64,000 bases of DNA from Limosilactobacillus mucosae DSM 13345 (lineage in GTDB: Bacteria; Bacillota; Bacilli; Lactobacillales; Lactobacillaceae). This document shows, piece after piece, positions 8,525-16,683 of this stretch. Below the pieces are notes generated by a model. It was not told the origin of the DNA and searched no databases. It saw only the letters and a list, made by a program, of their open reading frames with translations. Where the stretch lies: contig NZ_AZEQ01000010.1 in NCBI RefSeq assembly GCF_001436025.1, positions 28,327 to 92,326 of the forward strand. Reading direction: 5' to 3'. The translations under genes and the position numbers were made by a program. Each line of letters starts with the position of its first letter. Within the stretch, counting starts at the first letter, position 1.

Positions 8525-8938
8525 ATGGACGAAGTAATTGACTGGCTTCTGGCCTATTGCAAGCGTCACGGCATTATCGTTTTGACACGTGCTGAATGGC
8601 CGTCCAGCTACGTTTCAACCGCCCTGCCTGATCAGCGATTGATCCTGTACAATCCTAATTGGCAGCCAAGCAGTGAGCGGCCGTTTATTCTGGCCCATGA
8701 AATTGGCCACATCATTGATCAGGATCCGCCTGCCTATCCCTGCGAGTACATCAGTGTTGGCGAAAAGTACGAAAGCACGGGCAATCGGACGGGAATTCAA
8801 TTGCTGTTGCAGTACAGTCAGACGCAGGACTGGCACTTCAAGACGCCAGAAAACCTGATGCAGACGTTTGGCATACCGCAGACGTTCCGTGCCGATGCGG
8901 AATGGGCCTTCAGGCATCAGCTTCAGCTAATGAAATAA
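8525..8938 (+). CDS. ImmA/IrrE-family metallopeptidase
   Basis: 137 residues with the zinc motif HEIGH (H58, E59, H62) in FILAHEIGHIID. Members of this family cleave the adjacent XRE repressor to derepress phages and conjugative elements, for example ImmA with ImmR in ICEBs1. Start set at 8525, 8 bases after GGGAG. Confidence 0.8.
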   Translation: MDEVIDWLLAYCKRHGIIVLTRAEWPSSYVSTALPDQRLILYNPNWQPSSERPFILAHEIGHIIDQDPPAYPCEYISVGEKYESTGNRTGIQLLLQYSQTQDWHFKTPENLMQTFGIPQTFRADAEWAFRHQLQLMK

Positions 8939-9104
8939 AGTGTTTCCTTGCCACGACCGGTGGTTTATTTTTTAGCCTCAAAAGAACATATGTTTGTTTT
9001 TTAACTTTACCAGTCCCTGCTCGCAAAGACAAGTTCTGCCATCTAGAAGCAAGGTTGCTTCTCACGTAGACCAATCTTTAAAACCGTCGTGTTGTATCTC
9101 ACAT

Positions 9105-9345
9105 CTGTTAAATATTGATTTACTATTCTTAAACTATTTATTTGATATTCTCACCGAAAAATAAATATTGAAATTCTATTTTAAAAATAGCGTTTCAATA
9201 TTAAAATGATATTCTTAGCTTAAATAAAATAGTAAAAGAATAGGTTTTAAATATTGTTTTACTATTCTTTTTTCGATTGACGATATTAAAAGAATATTCA
9301 TTAACTATTTTTTCAATATTCTTTTAATAGTCAGCCGAATCGACT
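9105..9345. repeat. Iteron block 1, centromere-like
   Basis: Dense near-repeats of AAATATTGATTTACTATTCT and GATATTCT / AATAGTAAAAGAATAG in both orientations. Directly repeated as block 2 about 437 bp downstream. The same words occur upstream of parM (16440-16560), supporting a parC role. Confidence 0.6.
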
Positions 9346-9541
9346 TGATTATTTATCTTTAGGCAGAATCTTTCCTATACCAATTAATATGATGGTCTCG
9401 CTTAGCGCAGGATCTTTCTCTATAGCACAATTGTGAAGGAAAGTTTCTGCGCATAGGCATCATGATCTGCGCAGATTTCTTCTCACATCATCACTGACTA
9501 GCGAGGAAGTCTTCTCACATTGCATCAAGCTGGTTATATAG

Positions 9542-9770
9542 CACATTTGTTAAATATTGCTTTTCTATTCTTTATCTATTTATTTGATATTCTTGCCTGA
9601 AAATAAATATTGAAAATCGATTTAAAAAATAGTATTTCAATATTAAAAGAATAGTTTCTCGTCGATTTAAATAGCAAAAGAATAGTATTTAAATATTGAT
9701 TTACTATTCTTTTTTCAATTGAGCATATCAAAAGAATATTTTTTAACTATTTTTTGATATGCTTGTTTGA
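9542..9770. repeat. Iteron block 2, centromere-like
   Basis: Near copy of block 1 in the same order, including the words AATAGCAAAAGAATAGTATT and AAATATTGATTTACTATTCT. Ends shortly before the orphan ParR-like gene at 9859. Confidence 0.6.
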
Positions 9771-9858
9771 CCACAAAAAAAGACCCCTGATCCAAAGACC
9801 AGGAGCCGTTGTAGTGATAGAATGTACCTTTCCTAATTCAGCAGTATATCATATTTAG

Positions 9859-10050
9859 TTATTTATCGGTATCATGTTTTGAGACCCACTCCGTCAGCTG
9901 CGTTGGCAAATCACCCACGCCATACTTGTTGGACGCCAGCTTGATCAAAAGGTCCAATGAGACGGTCCGGTTTTCCTGCGCGTTCAGCCACTTCACGGTT
10001 TGGCTGTCGCTGTCGAAGCGGAACGAGTAGCCGGTTTTTTCTTTTGCCAT
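9859..10050 (-). CDS. Short ParR-like DNA-binding protein
   Basis: 63 residues. TGYSFRFDSDSQTVKWLNAQ then ENRTVSLDLLIKLASNKYGVGDL matches the N-terminal DNA-binding part of the ParR-like protein at 14823-15185, but lacks the acidic C-terminal tail that would contact ParM. Located beside the iteron blocks, so it probably binds them. GAGGGGG precedes the ATG. Confidence 0.65.
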   Translation of the reverse strand: MAKEKTGYSFRFDSDSQTVKWLNAQENRTVSLDLLIKLASNKYGVGDLPTQLTEWVSKHDTDK

Positions 10051-10220
10051 TCAAATATCCCCCTCTGGTTGTGAATTGATAGCTACAGTATAGCATTATT
10101 TACATAAAAATAGCAATTTGCTATTCAAATGCTAGTCATTGTTTTTAATTTTAACTTTTCAATATCATTTTATATCAATTTGCTATATAATTAATATATT
10201 ATTAACATGAGGTAATAGCA

Positions 10221-10562
10221 ATGAAATACGCAAACAAATTAACCGATGTTGAACTGAAATATCTGTACGCCAGGCGCTTAAAAACCGTCCCTAATCGAAT
10301 TCATAATTTTAAATTCTACCAGTCTAGTGGTGATCGATGGATTGAACTGAGTGGCGACTACCGCACCAGCGATTTTTTGCTTCAAGACGTGATTTACATC
10401 GATGACTACACAGTTTATGATGAGTTTCGGATCTATATTGAGGCTACGCGTATGTACCGTCAGTTCATGCTGAATAAGTTTGGCCGCCAGTATCAAGACG
10501 ATTGCTTCTGGTACGTGGATAATCCCGGCGTAACCCTACGACTCAAACGCTCAGGAAGGTAA
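10221..10562 (+). CDS. Hypothetical protein, 113 aa
   Basis: Not recognised; aromatic- and Arg-rich soluble protein. AGGTAA precedes the ATG. Divergent from the orphan ParR-like gene across an AT-rich region with AATAGCAATTTGCTATT dyads, and followed after 4 bases by a membrane protein gene. Confidence 0.55.
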   Translation: MKYANKLTDVELKYLYARRLKTVPNRIHNFKFYQSSGDRWIELSGDYRTSDFLLQDVIYIDDYTVYDEFRIYIEATRMYRQFMLNKFGRQYQDDCFWYVDNPGVTLRLKRSGR

Positions 10563-10566
10563 CATC

Positions 10567-10860
10567 ATGCAGCCTACTACCCCTATCATTATCATTGCCG
10601 TCTTGGCCTTTGTCTTGGAAATACTAATTGCCTTTTGGACGGAGCGCGACCTCAGGCGGCTCAAGCACCGCAACTACTCCCAATTTAGTCGTTATCATCG
10701 CCTGCACGTTAATTTCAACCAGCTGAGCGTCATCTTACTTATCATTACCGGCTGGCAGTTGGCTAAAGGCCACTATGCCCTGATGCTGGGCACCTATTTA
10801 ATCGTCTTACTGGGTGATACGTTCAAATGGCACCGCATCTGGCAGGCCGCCAAAAATTAA
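10567..10860 (+). CDS. Small membrane protein, about three helices
   Basis: 97 residues with hydrophobic segments at about 5-24, 52-65 and 69-85. No recognised family. Co-transcribed with the preceding gene and followed by a terminator hairpin. Confidence 0.55.
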   Translation: MQPTTPIIIIAVLAFVLEILIAFWTERDLRRLKHRNYSQFSRYHRLHVNFNQLSVILLIITGWQLAKGHYALMLGTYLIVLLGDTFKWHRIWQAAKN

Positions 10861-10870
10861 TTACATCAAT

Positions 10871-10915
10871 AAAAGAAGCGTCCCACGATCATTGACCGTG
10901 AGGCGCTTTTATTTT
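10871..10915 (+). terminator. Rho-independent terminator
   Basis: AAGCG.C.CACG / CGTG.G.CGCTT stem followed by TTATTTTTT, right after the small membrane protein gene. Confidence 0.6.
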
Positions 10916-11044
10916 TTGACATAGTATGCTTATGCCTCTGAAACTAAAGTTATGATTTCTTTCTTCATCAGCTATTTGGCTAGTCAAAACAGCGTTCACA
11001 GCCTCTCTGCTCCGGGAACGCCAGGTGATAATGCGATAATTTAG

Positions 11045-11134
11045 CGTTACCGGAATGACTTCAAGCACACTTGGCTGGCGCATCAGCCGCATCCAAAGAC
11101 ACTTTCAGAACTGGAAGATCTGGTTAAACGGTAA
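11045..11134 (+). pseudogene. Possible C-terminal gene remnant
   Basis: A 29-codon open stretch ending TAA, with codon use like coding DNA (RYRNDFKHTWLAHQPHPKTL then SELEDLVKR) but no start, just after an in-frame stop. The surrounding 390 bases (10861-11251) hold no other convincing gene. Could be the leftover of a gene disrupted when the restriction-modification block arrived. Confidence 0.25.
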
Positions 11135-11251
11135 GCACACCATAAAATTCGAGAAAACGAAAACACTTATCTTAAAATTTTTGCAATCAAAAGAATTTGA
11201 ATAATATTTTTATATGTTTGATAAGAATTACAGCAATATTTATTTTCTCAA

Positions 11252-12250
11252 TCATTGACTATTCCTAGTGAAATCTTTATTTTTATCTAATACATACTGC
11301 ATCCACTTTAATGTATCGCTGATACTTATTTCTCTGACAACTACATTACAATAGTGATGCCCCCAACCTAAATTGTAAGGTTTATGATTATATTCCCCGT
11401 AAGTAACCGGTTGAATATGGAAAAGATTATTTTGAGTTACCGTTAAATCAGGAACTTCTCTGCCTTCTGGTATATCTAAATTAGTAATAAAGCCTTCAGC
11501 AGATAATTCTTCCAAGCACAGTGGGCAAATTGTAATGTGATCATAATTCATGATACGGGCATCTACTATTTTTTTATAATCGAGTAAACCCTTATTTTTA
11601 GCCTCATTAATTATAGCTTTTTTACGTATTTGTATATCTTCTTTTTTCATCTCTGCTTTTTCCATAACACTTTCAGCATCTCTACAATGCCAGAAAAAAG
11701 CCTCTAGCTGTAATTCACATAGTTTACTATTTTCGCGAGATGAATACTCATAAAGCCTGATTCCAGCTCCCTTATTTTGTTTACTAGTATATCCATAATA
11801 AATCTTATCACCTTTTTTACCGCGGGTTGTTATAGCTGGTATTCTAGCAACGTATTCCCCCCCTAATGGGTCCTGGCGATTGTTAGCAGGCTTAAATCCT
11901 TTTTTAATTAAACTATCATGGTACTGGTTCCATTCGTTACGCGTTCTAAAAAATATGAGAGCATTATGTCCCAAATTCAAATTATACTTTTTAAAATTGT
12001 CTTTTTCTTTAACATCAAAGTAATCAGCAGGATCAATTAAAACAATATACCCATTTTCAAAAAAATCCTTTTCTTTAATACTATTAGCAATTGTCTCCTT
12101 TGATTTTAGTTCTCTATAAGGTATCAAAACCGTATTATTTCGAGCAACGCGGTTTTGAAAAATCTGACTATCATCAGCACCTCTAGTGGTTCTTGTTTTA
12201 TCTAATTTAGATTTTAATTTTCGTGGTAATTTAGGTAGTTTATTATTCAT
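11252..12250 (-). CDS. Type II restriction endonuclease, HNH-like
   Basis: 332 residues. The C-terminal third has CPLC at about residues 241-244 and later HIQP..YGEYNHKPYNLGWGHHYCN, a zinc-bound beta-beta-alpha metal (HNH-like) nuclease pattern. It follows a controller-protein gene with an 8-base overlap and a methyltransferase, which defines it as the nuclease of a C-regulated system. Possible BstXI-type relative, but the target site cannot be read from sequence. Strikingly AT-rich compared with the transfer genes. Confidence 0.7.
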   Translation of the reverse strand: MNNKLPKLPRKLKSKLDKTRTTRGADDSQIFQNRVARNNTVLIPYRELKSKETIANSIKEKDFFENGYIVLIDPADYFDVKEKDNFKKYNLNLGHNALIFFRTRNEWNQYHDSLIKKGFKPANNRQDPLGGEYVARIPAITTRGKKGDKIYYGYTSKQNKGAGIRLYEYSSRENSKLCELQLEAFFWHCRDAESVMEKAEMKKEDIQIRKKAIINEAKNKGLLDYKKIVDARIMNYDHITICPLCLEELSAEGFITNLDIPEGREVPDLTVTQNNLFHIQPVTYGEYNHKPYNLGWGHHYCNVVVREISISDTLKWMQYVLDKNKDFTRNSQ

Positions 12251-12470
12251 CGTTTAAACCCTTAAATAAATCATCTGCGCTAACTTGCAATACTTTTAAA
12301 AGTCTAGTTATATAAATAAGCGAAATACTCTTCTTCCCTCGCTCGACCATTCCAATATACGTTCGATCAACATTCACTAATTCAGCTAATCTTTCTTGAG
12401 AAAGCCCTCTCTTTAGGCGTATTTTTTTAAGATTATTACCAAAAGTAGTTAAGATTTCTTCTCTGTTCAT
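12243..12470 (-). CDS. Restriction-modification controller (C) protein
   Basis: 75-residue XRE helix-turn-helix protein (LKRGLSQERLAELVNVDRTY, IGMVERGKKSISLIYITRLL), the size and pattern of C proteins that first activate and later limit nuclease expression. Overlaps the nuclease gene start by 8 bases, so the two are translated together. A dyad upstream resembles a C-box. Confidence 0.75.
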   Translation of the reverse strand: MNREEILTTFGNNLKKIRLKRGLSQERLAELVNVDRTYIGMVERGKKSISLIYITRLLKVLQVSADDLFKGLNDE

Positions 12471-12488
12471 AAACTAACCATAAAAAAA

Positions 12489-12521
12489 AGATGATCATAG
12501 TACCACGGACTATAATCATCT
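12489..12521 (-). terminator. Hairpin between methyltransferase and C gene (terminator/C-box-like)
   Basis: AGATGATTATAGT / ACTATGATCATCT stem (13 positions, one mismatch) followed on the minus strand by TTTTTTTT. It ends the methyltransferase transcript, and its loop-proximal dyad TATAGTCCGTGGTACTAT resembles operators bound by C proteins, just upstream of the C gene. Confidence 0.6.
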
Positions 12522-12529
12522 ATATATAA

Positions 12530-13549
12530 CTAAAATAAATTAAGTGAGACACTCTTAAGTCTTTCAGCAGATTCTTTAAACCATTTATCTTCAATTTCCA
12601 TGGAAATTGACTTTCGTTTTAAGTGTAATGATGCTTCAGCTGTAGCTCCTGATCCAGAAAAAGTGTCAAGGATTATATCTCCAGGATAAGATGAAGCCTT
12701 TATAGCATTTTCTAATAAATCAACCGGTTTCTCTGCAGGATGCTTACCTCGATGTTGGCGCACATTTTCAAAATCCCATACATCCGTATATGCCATTGTT
12801 TTATCAACATTAAAAGGTCTAATAATGTCTTCGTAATCTGGAAAATCAATAATTCCTTTTTTATCTGCATCACTTAAGGCCTTAACTATTTTTTGATATT
12901 GTTCGCGGCTAGGAATGTTTCGACCAGCTTCCCAATTGGAAACTGCACCACCATGATTTACCTTGCCATATTCTCCTGTTATTTCTGTCAAGCCATGAGC
13001 TGTAACCCTTAACATCTTTCTCCATGATCTCAATTGAGCACCAAAATATGAATTAAATAAATTATCACCATATTTAGGTGTCATAAAAATTATTCTCTCA
13101 GAGGATGGATACCACTGGCGAAGGTTTTCCTTTTTCATTTTGTTATGCCAACCATCATAACCTGGCTTATTTGGCTTTGTCCAGGTAATTGTTGATAATA
13201 TATTAAACTGTTTACTAAATCTATTGATTAATTTATATTCCATTTGCGATGAGCAAAAACAATAGATAGAACCATTATATTTTAAAACCCTTTTCCACTC
13301 ATTAGCTAGTTGTTCCATCCAATTTAAGAAATCTTCATCAGTCTTAAAACTAGTATCACCTGTAATATTCTTCTTTTTTGTTGAATGATATGGGGGATCT
13401 GTAACAATTAAAGCAATTTTATGATCTGGTATTTTTTTTATTAATTCAAGAGAGTCACCTTTAATAACAGCAGCGTCACTATTTGGCCTTAATATAATAT
13501 CAGAATTAAAATTACTTAAAATATTTTCATAAACTTTTTTTACTTCCAT
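12530..13549 (-). CDS. DNA methyltransferase, beta class, with internal HTH
   Basis: 339 residues. Catalytic DPPY at 51-54 precedes the AdoMet motif DTFSGSGAT at about 293-301, the order of beta-class N6-adenine/N4-cytosine methyltransferases. The region between (about 168-225) contains an XRE-like helix-turn-helix (GGAVSNWEAGRNIPSREQYQ) where the target-recognition domain is expected. Partner of the nuclease at 11252-12250. Confidence 0.8.
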   Translation of the reverse strand: MEVKKVYENILSNFNSDIILRPNSDAAVIKGDSLELIKKIPDHKIALIVTDPPYHSTKKKNITGDTSFKTDEDFLNWMEQLANEWKRVLKYNGSIYCFCSSQMEYKLINRFSKQFNILSTITWTKPNKPGYDGWHNKMKKENLRQWYPSSERIIFMTPKYGDNLFNSYFGAQLRSWRKMLRVTAHGLTEITGEYGKVNHGGAVSNWEAGRNIPSREQYQKIVKALSDADKKGIIDFPDYEDIIRPFNVDKTMAYTDVWDFENVRQHRGKHPAEKPVDLLENAIKASSYPGDIILDTFSGSGATAEASLHLKRKSISMEIEDKWFKESAERLKSVSLNLF

Positions 13550-13682
13550 AATGTCACCTTAAAGCATAATTTAATGTCTTTTAATACATTTCAGGTTTTA
13601 ATTTCCTACAAACTTGCAATATTACCAATATAGCAAATATAAAGTTGATGTAAAAGAATAACTTATTACGCCAATTGATAGT

Positions 13683-14094
13683 TTATAACATTCCCATGGT
13701 TTTCAATTGTGAATCAGTATAATCACCCAATAGTAATCCACTGATGCTGAACCCTGCTTATACGTTGCCTTGTACCAGATGATCTCTTGTTGCTTACTGA
13801 TAGTACAGCTTATCACCGTCAAGATAGTAGCGATATGGCTTCACAGTTTCTTGATGGGCAATTTGTTTTAGATAAAAATTTGTGTTTGATTTTACAGGGT
13901 GATGGTCAATCACACCAGATTCTGTTATTGCCATTGCAATAGAAGGAAGCGCAATAACAAAATGAATTATCGATATGCTTATGAACACATTCAATATGCC
14001 TTTGTGTTTAACTTTATCTTCTAGCATAGATCCAGCTAAAGCCCAAACAGTCCCCGGTAATAGCTATTACCAGCCAATCTGAAGCATTAAGCAT
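13683..14094 (-). pseudogene. Decayed small membrane protein gene
   Basis: Three reading-frame pieces read as one protein if frameshifts are corrected. 14014-14094 encodes NASDWLVIAITG. Frame 13794-14027 (upstream TVWALAGSMLEDKVK, then VFISISIIHFVIALPSIAMA) ends at a stop after DKLYYQ. Further coding-like text follows (EIIWYKATYKQGSA, then SGLLLGDYTDSQLKTMGML). The frame change near 14050 falls at a GGGG run. The 77-residue piece 13794-14027 could still be expressed, but no ribosome site is seen before its ATG. 13550-13682 holds nothing else recognisable. Confidence 0.4.
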
Positions 14095-14133
14095 GTGCCA
14101 ATATGCAGTTAGATTATCTATCTCATCACCCCC

Positions 14134-14304
14134 CTAATGAATCATCGCATAGACAAACATTACCATTATCAGTCCCGTCATACAGGCAACGCAGACCTCA
14201 ATTGACCGCTTGTCTTCGTGTTCAATCGACCACTCCAGCGCCAGCAGATTAACGAATAAACCGATGATCAGCAACATGGCGCCAAAGGTTAAGCTAGTTG
14301 ACAT
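14134..14304 (-). CDS. Small two-helix membrane protein
   Basis: 56 residues with hydrophobic segments at about 5-23 and 36-54. AAAGGAG lies 7 bases before the ATG at 14304. Ends next to GGGGGGTGATG, which would be the ribosome site of the decayed downstream gene. Confidence 0.55.
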   Translation of the reverse strand: MSTSLTFGAMLLIIGLFVNLLALEWSIEHEDKRSIEVCVACMTGLIMVMFVYAMIH

Positions 14305-14357
14305 AGTTTTCACTCCTTTAAAAAAACGGCAATCGGCATCAGCCGACCGCCGTATGC

Positions 14358-14564
14358 TTAAACGATAATCGTTGGTTCTGGCATCGAATCCGGATGAATG
14401 GCGTTGGCCAAAAACTCGGAAGCACGATGAGTAAACTGCGTTTGATTTTGGTTGAGATAGTCAACCACCAGCTTAATTGCATCAATTTCGTTTTTGGCAA
14501 CAACGACATGACTTGGGCCAACAAACGTCGTTGGGATTACTTCATAGATTTCCATCTCAATCAT
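14358..14564 (-). CDS. Hypothetical protein, 68 aa
   Basis: Small soluble protein starting MIEMEIYEVIPTTFVGPSHV, with no recognised family. A good AAAAGGAG ribosome site precedes the ATG. Followed by a small hairpin near 14325-14350 (GGCAATCGGCATCAGCCGACC) that may end the unit. Confidence 0.5.
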   Translation of the reverse strand: MIEMEIYEVIPTTFVGPSHVVVAKNEIDAIKLVVDYLNQNQTQFTHRASEFLANAIHPDSMPEPTIIV

Positions 14565-14652
14565 TTCGATCTCTCCTTTTTTCTAGTCCTTTGATTCTAT
14601 TACAATTGCTACGGTCACCGGTGCTATCACACCATTTCCCCAAAGATCAGCC

Positions 14653-14826
14653 TTACTCTAATCCGAGGAAGGCGCCGGTAAAAATTATAACCGCACCCAG
14701 CACAATCAATCCGGCTGACATTTTGATCAGCTGTTTGTCGCCTTGCGCCAGTTGTCCCAGAATTGACGCCAGCAAGGCAATGATCATACCGGCAAAAATC
14801 ATGGCCAGGGCCGCCTGCCTTCTCAT
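14653..14826 (-). CDS. Small two-helix membrane protein of the par operon
   Basis: 57 residues (MRRQAALAMIFAGMIIALLA ... IVLGAVIIFTGAFLGLE). Overlaps the ParR-like stop by ATGA, so it is translationally coupled. No known role in partition. Confidence 0.55.
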   Translation of the reverse strand: MRRQAALAMIFAGMIIALLASILGQLAQGDKQLIKMSAGLIVLGAVIIFTGAFLGLE

Positions 14827-15185
14827 GAATCGCGCTCCGTTGACAGCATGCTGATATCAATCCCCGGCTTTGAATCTGGCCTTGGCTGAGCCTTCGGTGG
14901 CTGGTACGTTGTCGTCATTTCCTCGGGCCTCGTTTTTGGCGTTTCTGGGGCCGTTTGATCAATGGTTAATGATTTATCCAAACCGGCTTTTAACAGCGCT
15001 CCAGCGTCCTGATTTTGGCTGAAATTATCCAAGATAATGGTGGTGAAGTCGTTATCACCATACAGTCGATCGATAAACTCAATCGCCAGCCGCATCGAAA
15101 GCGTCTTATTTTGCTGATGTTCCAGCCAGCGCGTGGCCACCGAGTCCTTTTCAAAGTTGAACGAGTATAGTTTTCTCTGACTCAT
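14823..15185 (-). CDS. parR: ParR-like centromere-binding protein
   Basis: 120 residues. The N-terminal KLYSFNFEKDSVATRWLEHQ and following helix fit a small helical DNA-binding domain; the C-terminal half is acidic, Pro/Thr-rich and likely flexible. It sits directly downstream of the ParM gene. In type II partition systems ParR binds the parC iterons and caps the ParM filament. Assignment rests on size, position and pairing with ParM; sequence similarity in this family is low. Confidence 0.65.
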   Translation of the reverse strand: MSQRKLYSFNFEKDSVATRWLEHQQNKTLSMRLAIEFIDRLYGDNDFTTIILDNFSQNQDAGALLKAGLDKSLTIDQTAPETPKTRPEEMTTTYQPPKAQPRPDSKPGIDISMLSTERDS

Positions 15186-15198
15186 TGCAAATCACCTC

Positions 15199-16413
15199 TT
15201 ACTTAATCGCGCTCAGGATCAGCTCCAGACCCTTTTCGTTTAAGACCTGCGCATATTCTGGCGTAATCCAGATTACGGGAACCTCATCGCCGCCAGTGAA
15301 GCGCCGAAGCTTTTCGGCTAATTTGGTCCGCAGGCTAGATTGTGATGCCATTGGAATCGAGCCGCCCCCGTAGACGAAGATCAGTTCTGCCCGGGCATTG
15401 GCCGCGCGCATCGTTTTTGAGACCGCCGTAACGATCTCATCGGCAAATGGTTCCAGCTGATCATAGACGACCTGTTGGACGCGTTTTTGGTGCTTTTGTG
15501 CAAACGGACTGACCTTTTGGGCTAGATAGCTTTGCAGTTGTGCCCGATTGTCAAAGCCCATCTGCTGTTCTTGCAGAACATCATTGGCCAGCTGTAAGAC
15601 GTTGCCGTAACCCTTGGCCAAAGAAGTTGAAGCCTTGGAGTTGACCATTCCGTTGACGATCATAACCAGATCCGTGGTGCCTTCGCCGATATCAATACCC
15701 AAGACGTTTTGCGTTTGGACGATATCGTCAGCCGTAACGTCAGACAATTCTGGGTAGTTGGCCTTCAGATCAGCGACCATTGTTGCCTTGAACTTATCGT
15801 CAGAATTTTTGATAAACAGCTGAGCCGTCTCGCCTTCAAGTGCTACGTACACGGCCTGGAATTTGATGGCTACCGTAATTGGGTCCTTGAAGTTATGGAA
15901 CGTGACGGTGTGGGTCTTGTCCATAAACTTGGCTTTGTAGCGAGCAATTACGCCCGTATTCTTGCCTTCAGCAACCGGCAGGGCCGTGGCCATGTTGACC
16001 GTGACTTTCAAGGTTTCGCTCAGGTCCTCGCCATTAAAGAAGCCGTCCTTGACACGCTTGCCAGCGATCATGCTCAAAGTCAGAACCATTGCCAGATCAT
16101 CATCGCTCTTACCGGCAAAGTCGTTGACGTCAAAGGCCTTAATTGGCAGGTTGCTTAAAACCGCGGCCTGACCAACCAGATACCGGCCCTGACTGGTAAC
16201 CGCCGAGCTGGAGACCGACACGTCCATTTCGTTTAGGAAGTTTTTCATGTAGCTGGCCTGCTGATCCTGATTGTCAAAGGCAACTGGCTCCGTAATATCC
16301 TGCGGCTTCTCACTGGCAATTACGGAAGGCATCTTGATTTTTTCATCGTTTAAGGCTGCCTTGATCGAGCCGTAGCCCAGATCGTTGGCAAAGTTCAATA
16401 CATATTCACTCAT
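15199..16413 (-). CDS. parM: ParM-like actin ATPase (plasmid segregation)
   Basis: 404 residues with the actin-fold phosphate loops: phosphate-1 DLGYGSIK (11-18), phosphate-2 GIDIGEGTTDLV (239-250) and adenosine loop VYGGGSIPM (near 350). Forms filaments that push apart DNA copies bound by ParR. Upstream DNA (16440-16560) is packed with AATAG/AATATT repeats, the expected place for parC. Presence in an integrated element implies that it also exists as a replicating circle. Confidence 0.8.
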   Translation of the reverse strand: MSEYVLNFANDLGYGSIKAALNDEKIKMPSVIASEKPQDITEPVAFDNQDQQASYMKNFLNEMDVSVSSSAVTSQGRYLVGQAAVLSNLPIKAFDVNDFAGKSDDDLAMVLTLSMIAGKRVKDGFFNGEDLSETLKVTVNMATALPVAEGKNTGVIARYKAKFMDKTHTVTFHNFKDPITVAIKFQAVYVALEGETAQLFIKNSDDKFKATMVADLKANYPELSDVTADDIVQTQNVLGIDIGEGTTDLVMIVNGMVNSKASTSLAKGYGNVLQLANDVLQEQQMGFDNRAQLQSYLAQKVSPFAQKHQKRVQQVVYDQLEPFADEIVTAVSKTMRAANARAELIFVYGGGSIPMASQSSLRTKLAEKLRRFTGGDEVPVIWITPEYAQVLNEKGLELILSAIK

Positions 16414-16439
16414 GCTAAAATCTCCTTTGAGAATACTAA

Positions 16440-16565
16440 ATCAATATCAAGAAAAATATTTTATATATTTATTATATATATTTAATATATTTTTTCAATA
16501 GTTAAATAGCGAAAAAATATTGAAATACTATTTAAAAACTATTCTTTTGCTATTTTTGATCATAA
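16440..16565. repeat. Centromere-like (parC) repeats and parM promoter region
   Basis: AT-rich repeats AATAGCAAAAGAATAG, AATAGTATTTCAATATT and TATTTAACTATTGAAAAAAT. They share words with the two iteron blocks at 9.1-9.8 kb. Located immediately upstream of parM, as parC is in ParMRC operons. Confidence 0.6.
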
Positions 16566-16571
16566 AAAAAA

Positions 16572-16601
16572 CAACTTCGTGCCAAACGTGGGACGAAGTT
16601 G
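16572..16601 (-). terminator. Element-specific hairpin, copy 1
   Basis: CAACTTCGT / ACGAAGTTG stem around GCCAAACGTGGG, followed on the minus strand by TTTTTTTT. One of four near-identical hairpins in the element (others at 31475, 37966 and 38436). Confidence 0.6.
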
Positions 16602-16638
16602 GATCAAAAAAAGCCCAACATGTGGTAGATAAATCAAA

Positions 16639-16683
16639 AATAGCGCTATACCAATTAAGTACTGATATAACGCTATTTTTTTA
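16639..16683. terminator. Hairpin terminator after CPBP protease gene
   Basis: AATAGCGCTATA / TATAACGCTATT stem with flanking A and T runs, immediately downstream of the minus-strand gene ending at 16681. The same left arm recurs after yfhO at 44966. Confidence 0.6.

Larger units (their letters stand above)
8939..9858. other. Gene-free AT-rich region with two iteron blocks
   Basis: 920 bases without a convincing gene. Contains two related AT-rich blocks (9105-9345 and 9542-9770) separated by a more mixed-composition stretch with short repeats of TCTGCGCA and CTTCTCAC. Best explained as a cis-acting DNA site (centromere and/or origin), not coding DNA. Confidence 0.55.

Noticed and set aside
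8990..9540. oriT of the element in the gene-free region
   Set aside because: No relaxase gene nearby and no recognisable nick-site motif; partition or origin function explains the iterons better.
10889..11092. 67-codon minus-strand ORF
   Set aside because: Overlaps a clear terminator hairpin and has no ribosome site; a plus-strand remnant in the same region looks more coding-like.
14627..14860. 77-codon minus-strand ORF rich in Cys/Arg
   Set aside because: It is the shadow frame of the small membrane protein at 14653-14826, which has better composition and an ATGA overlap with parR.
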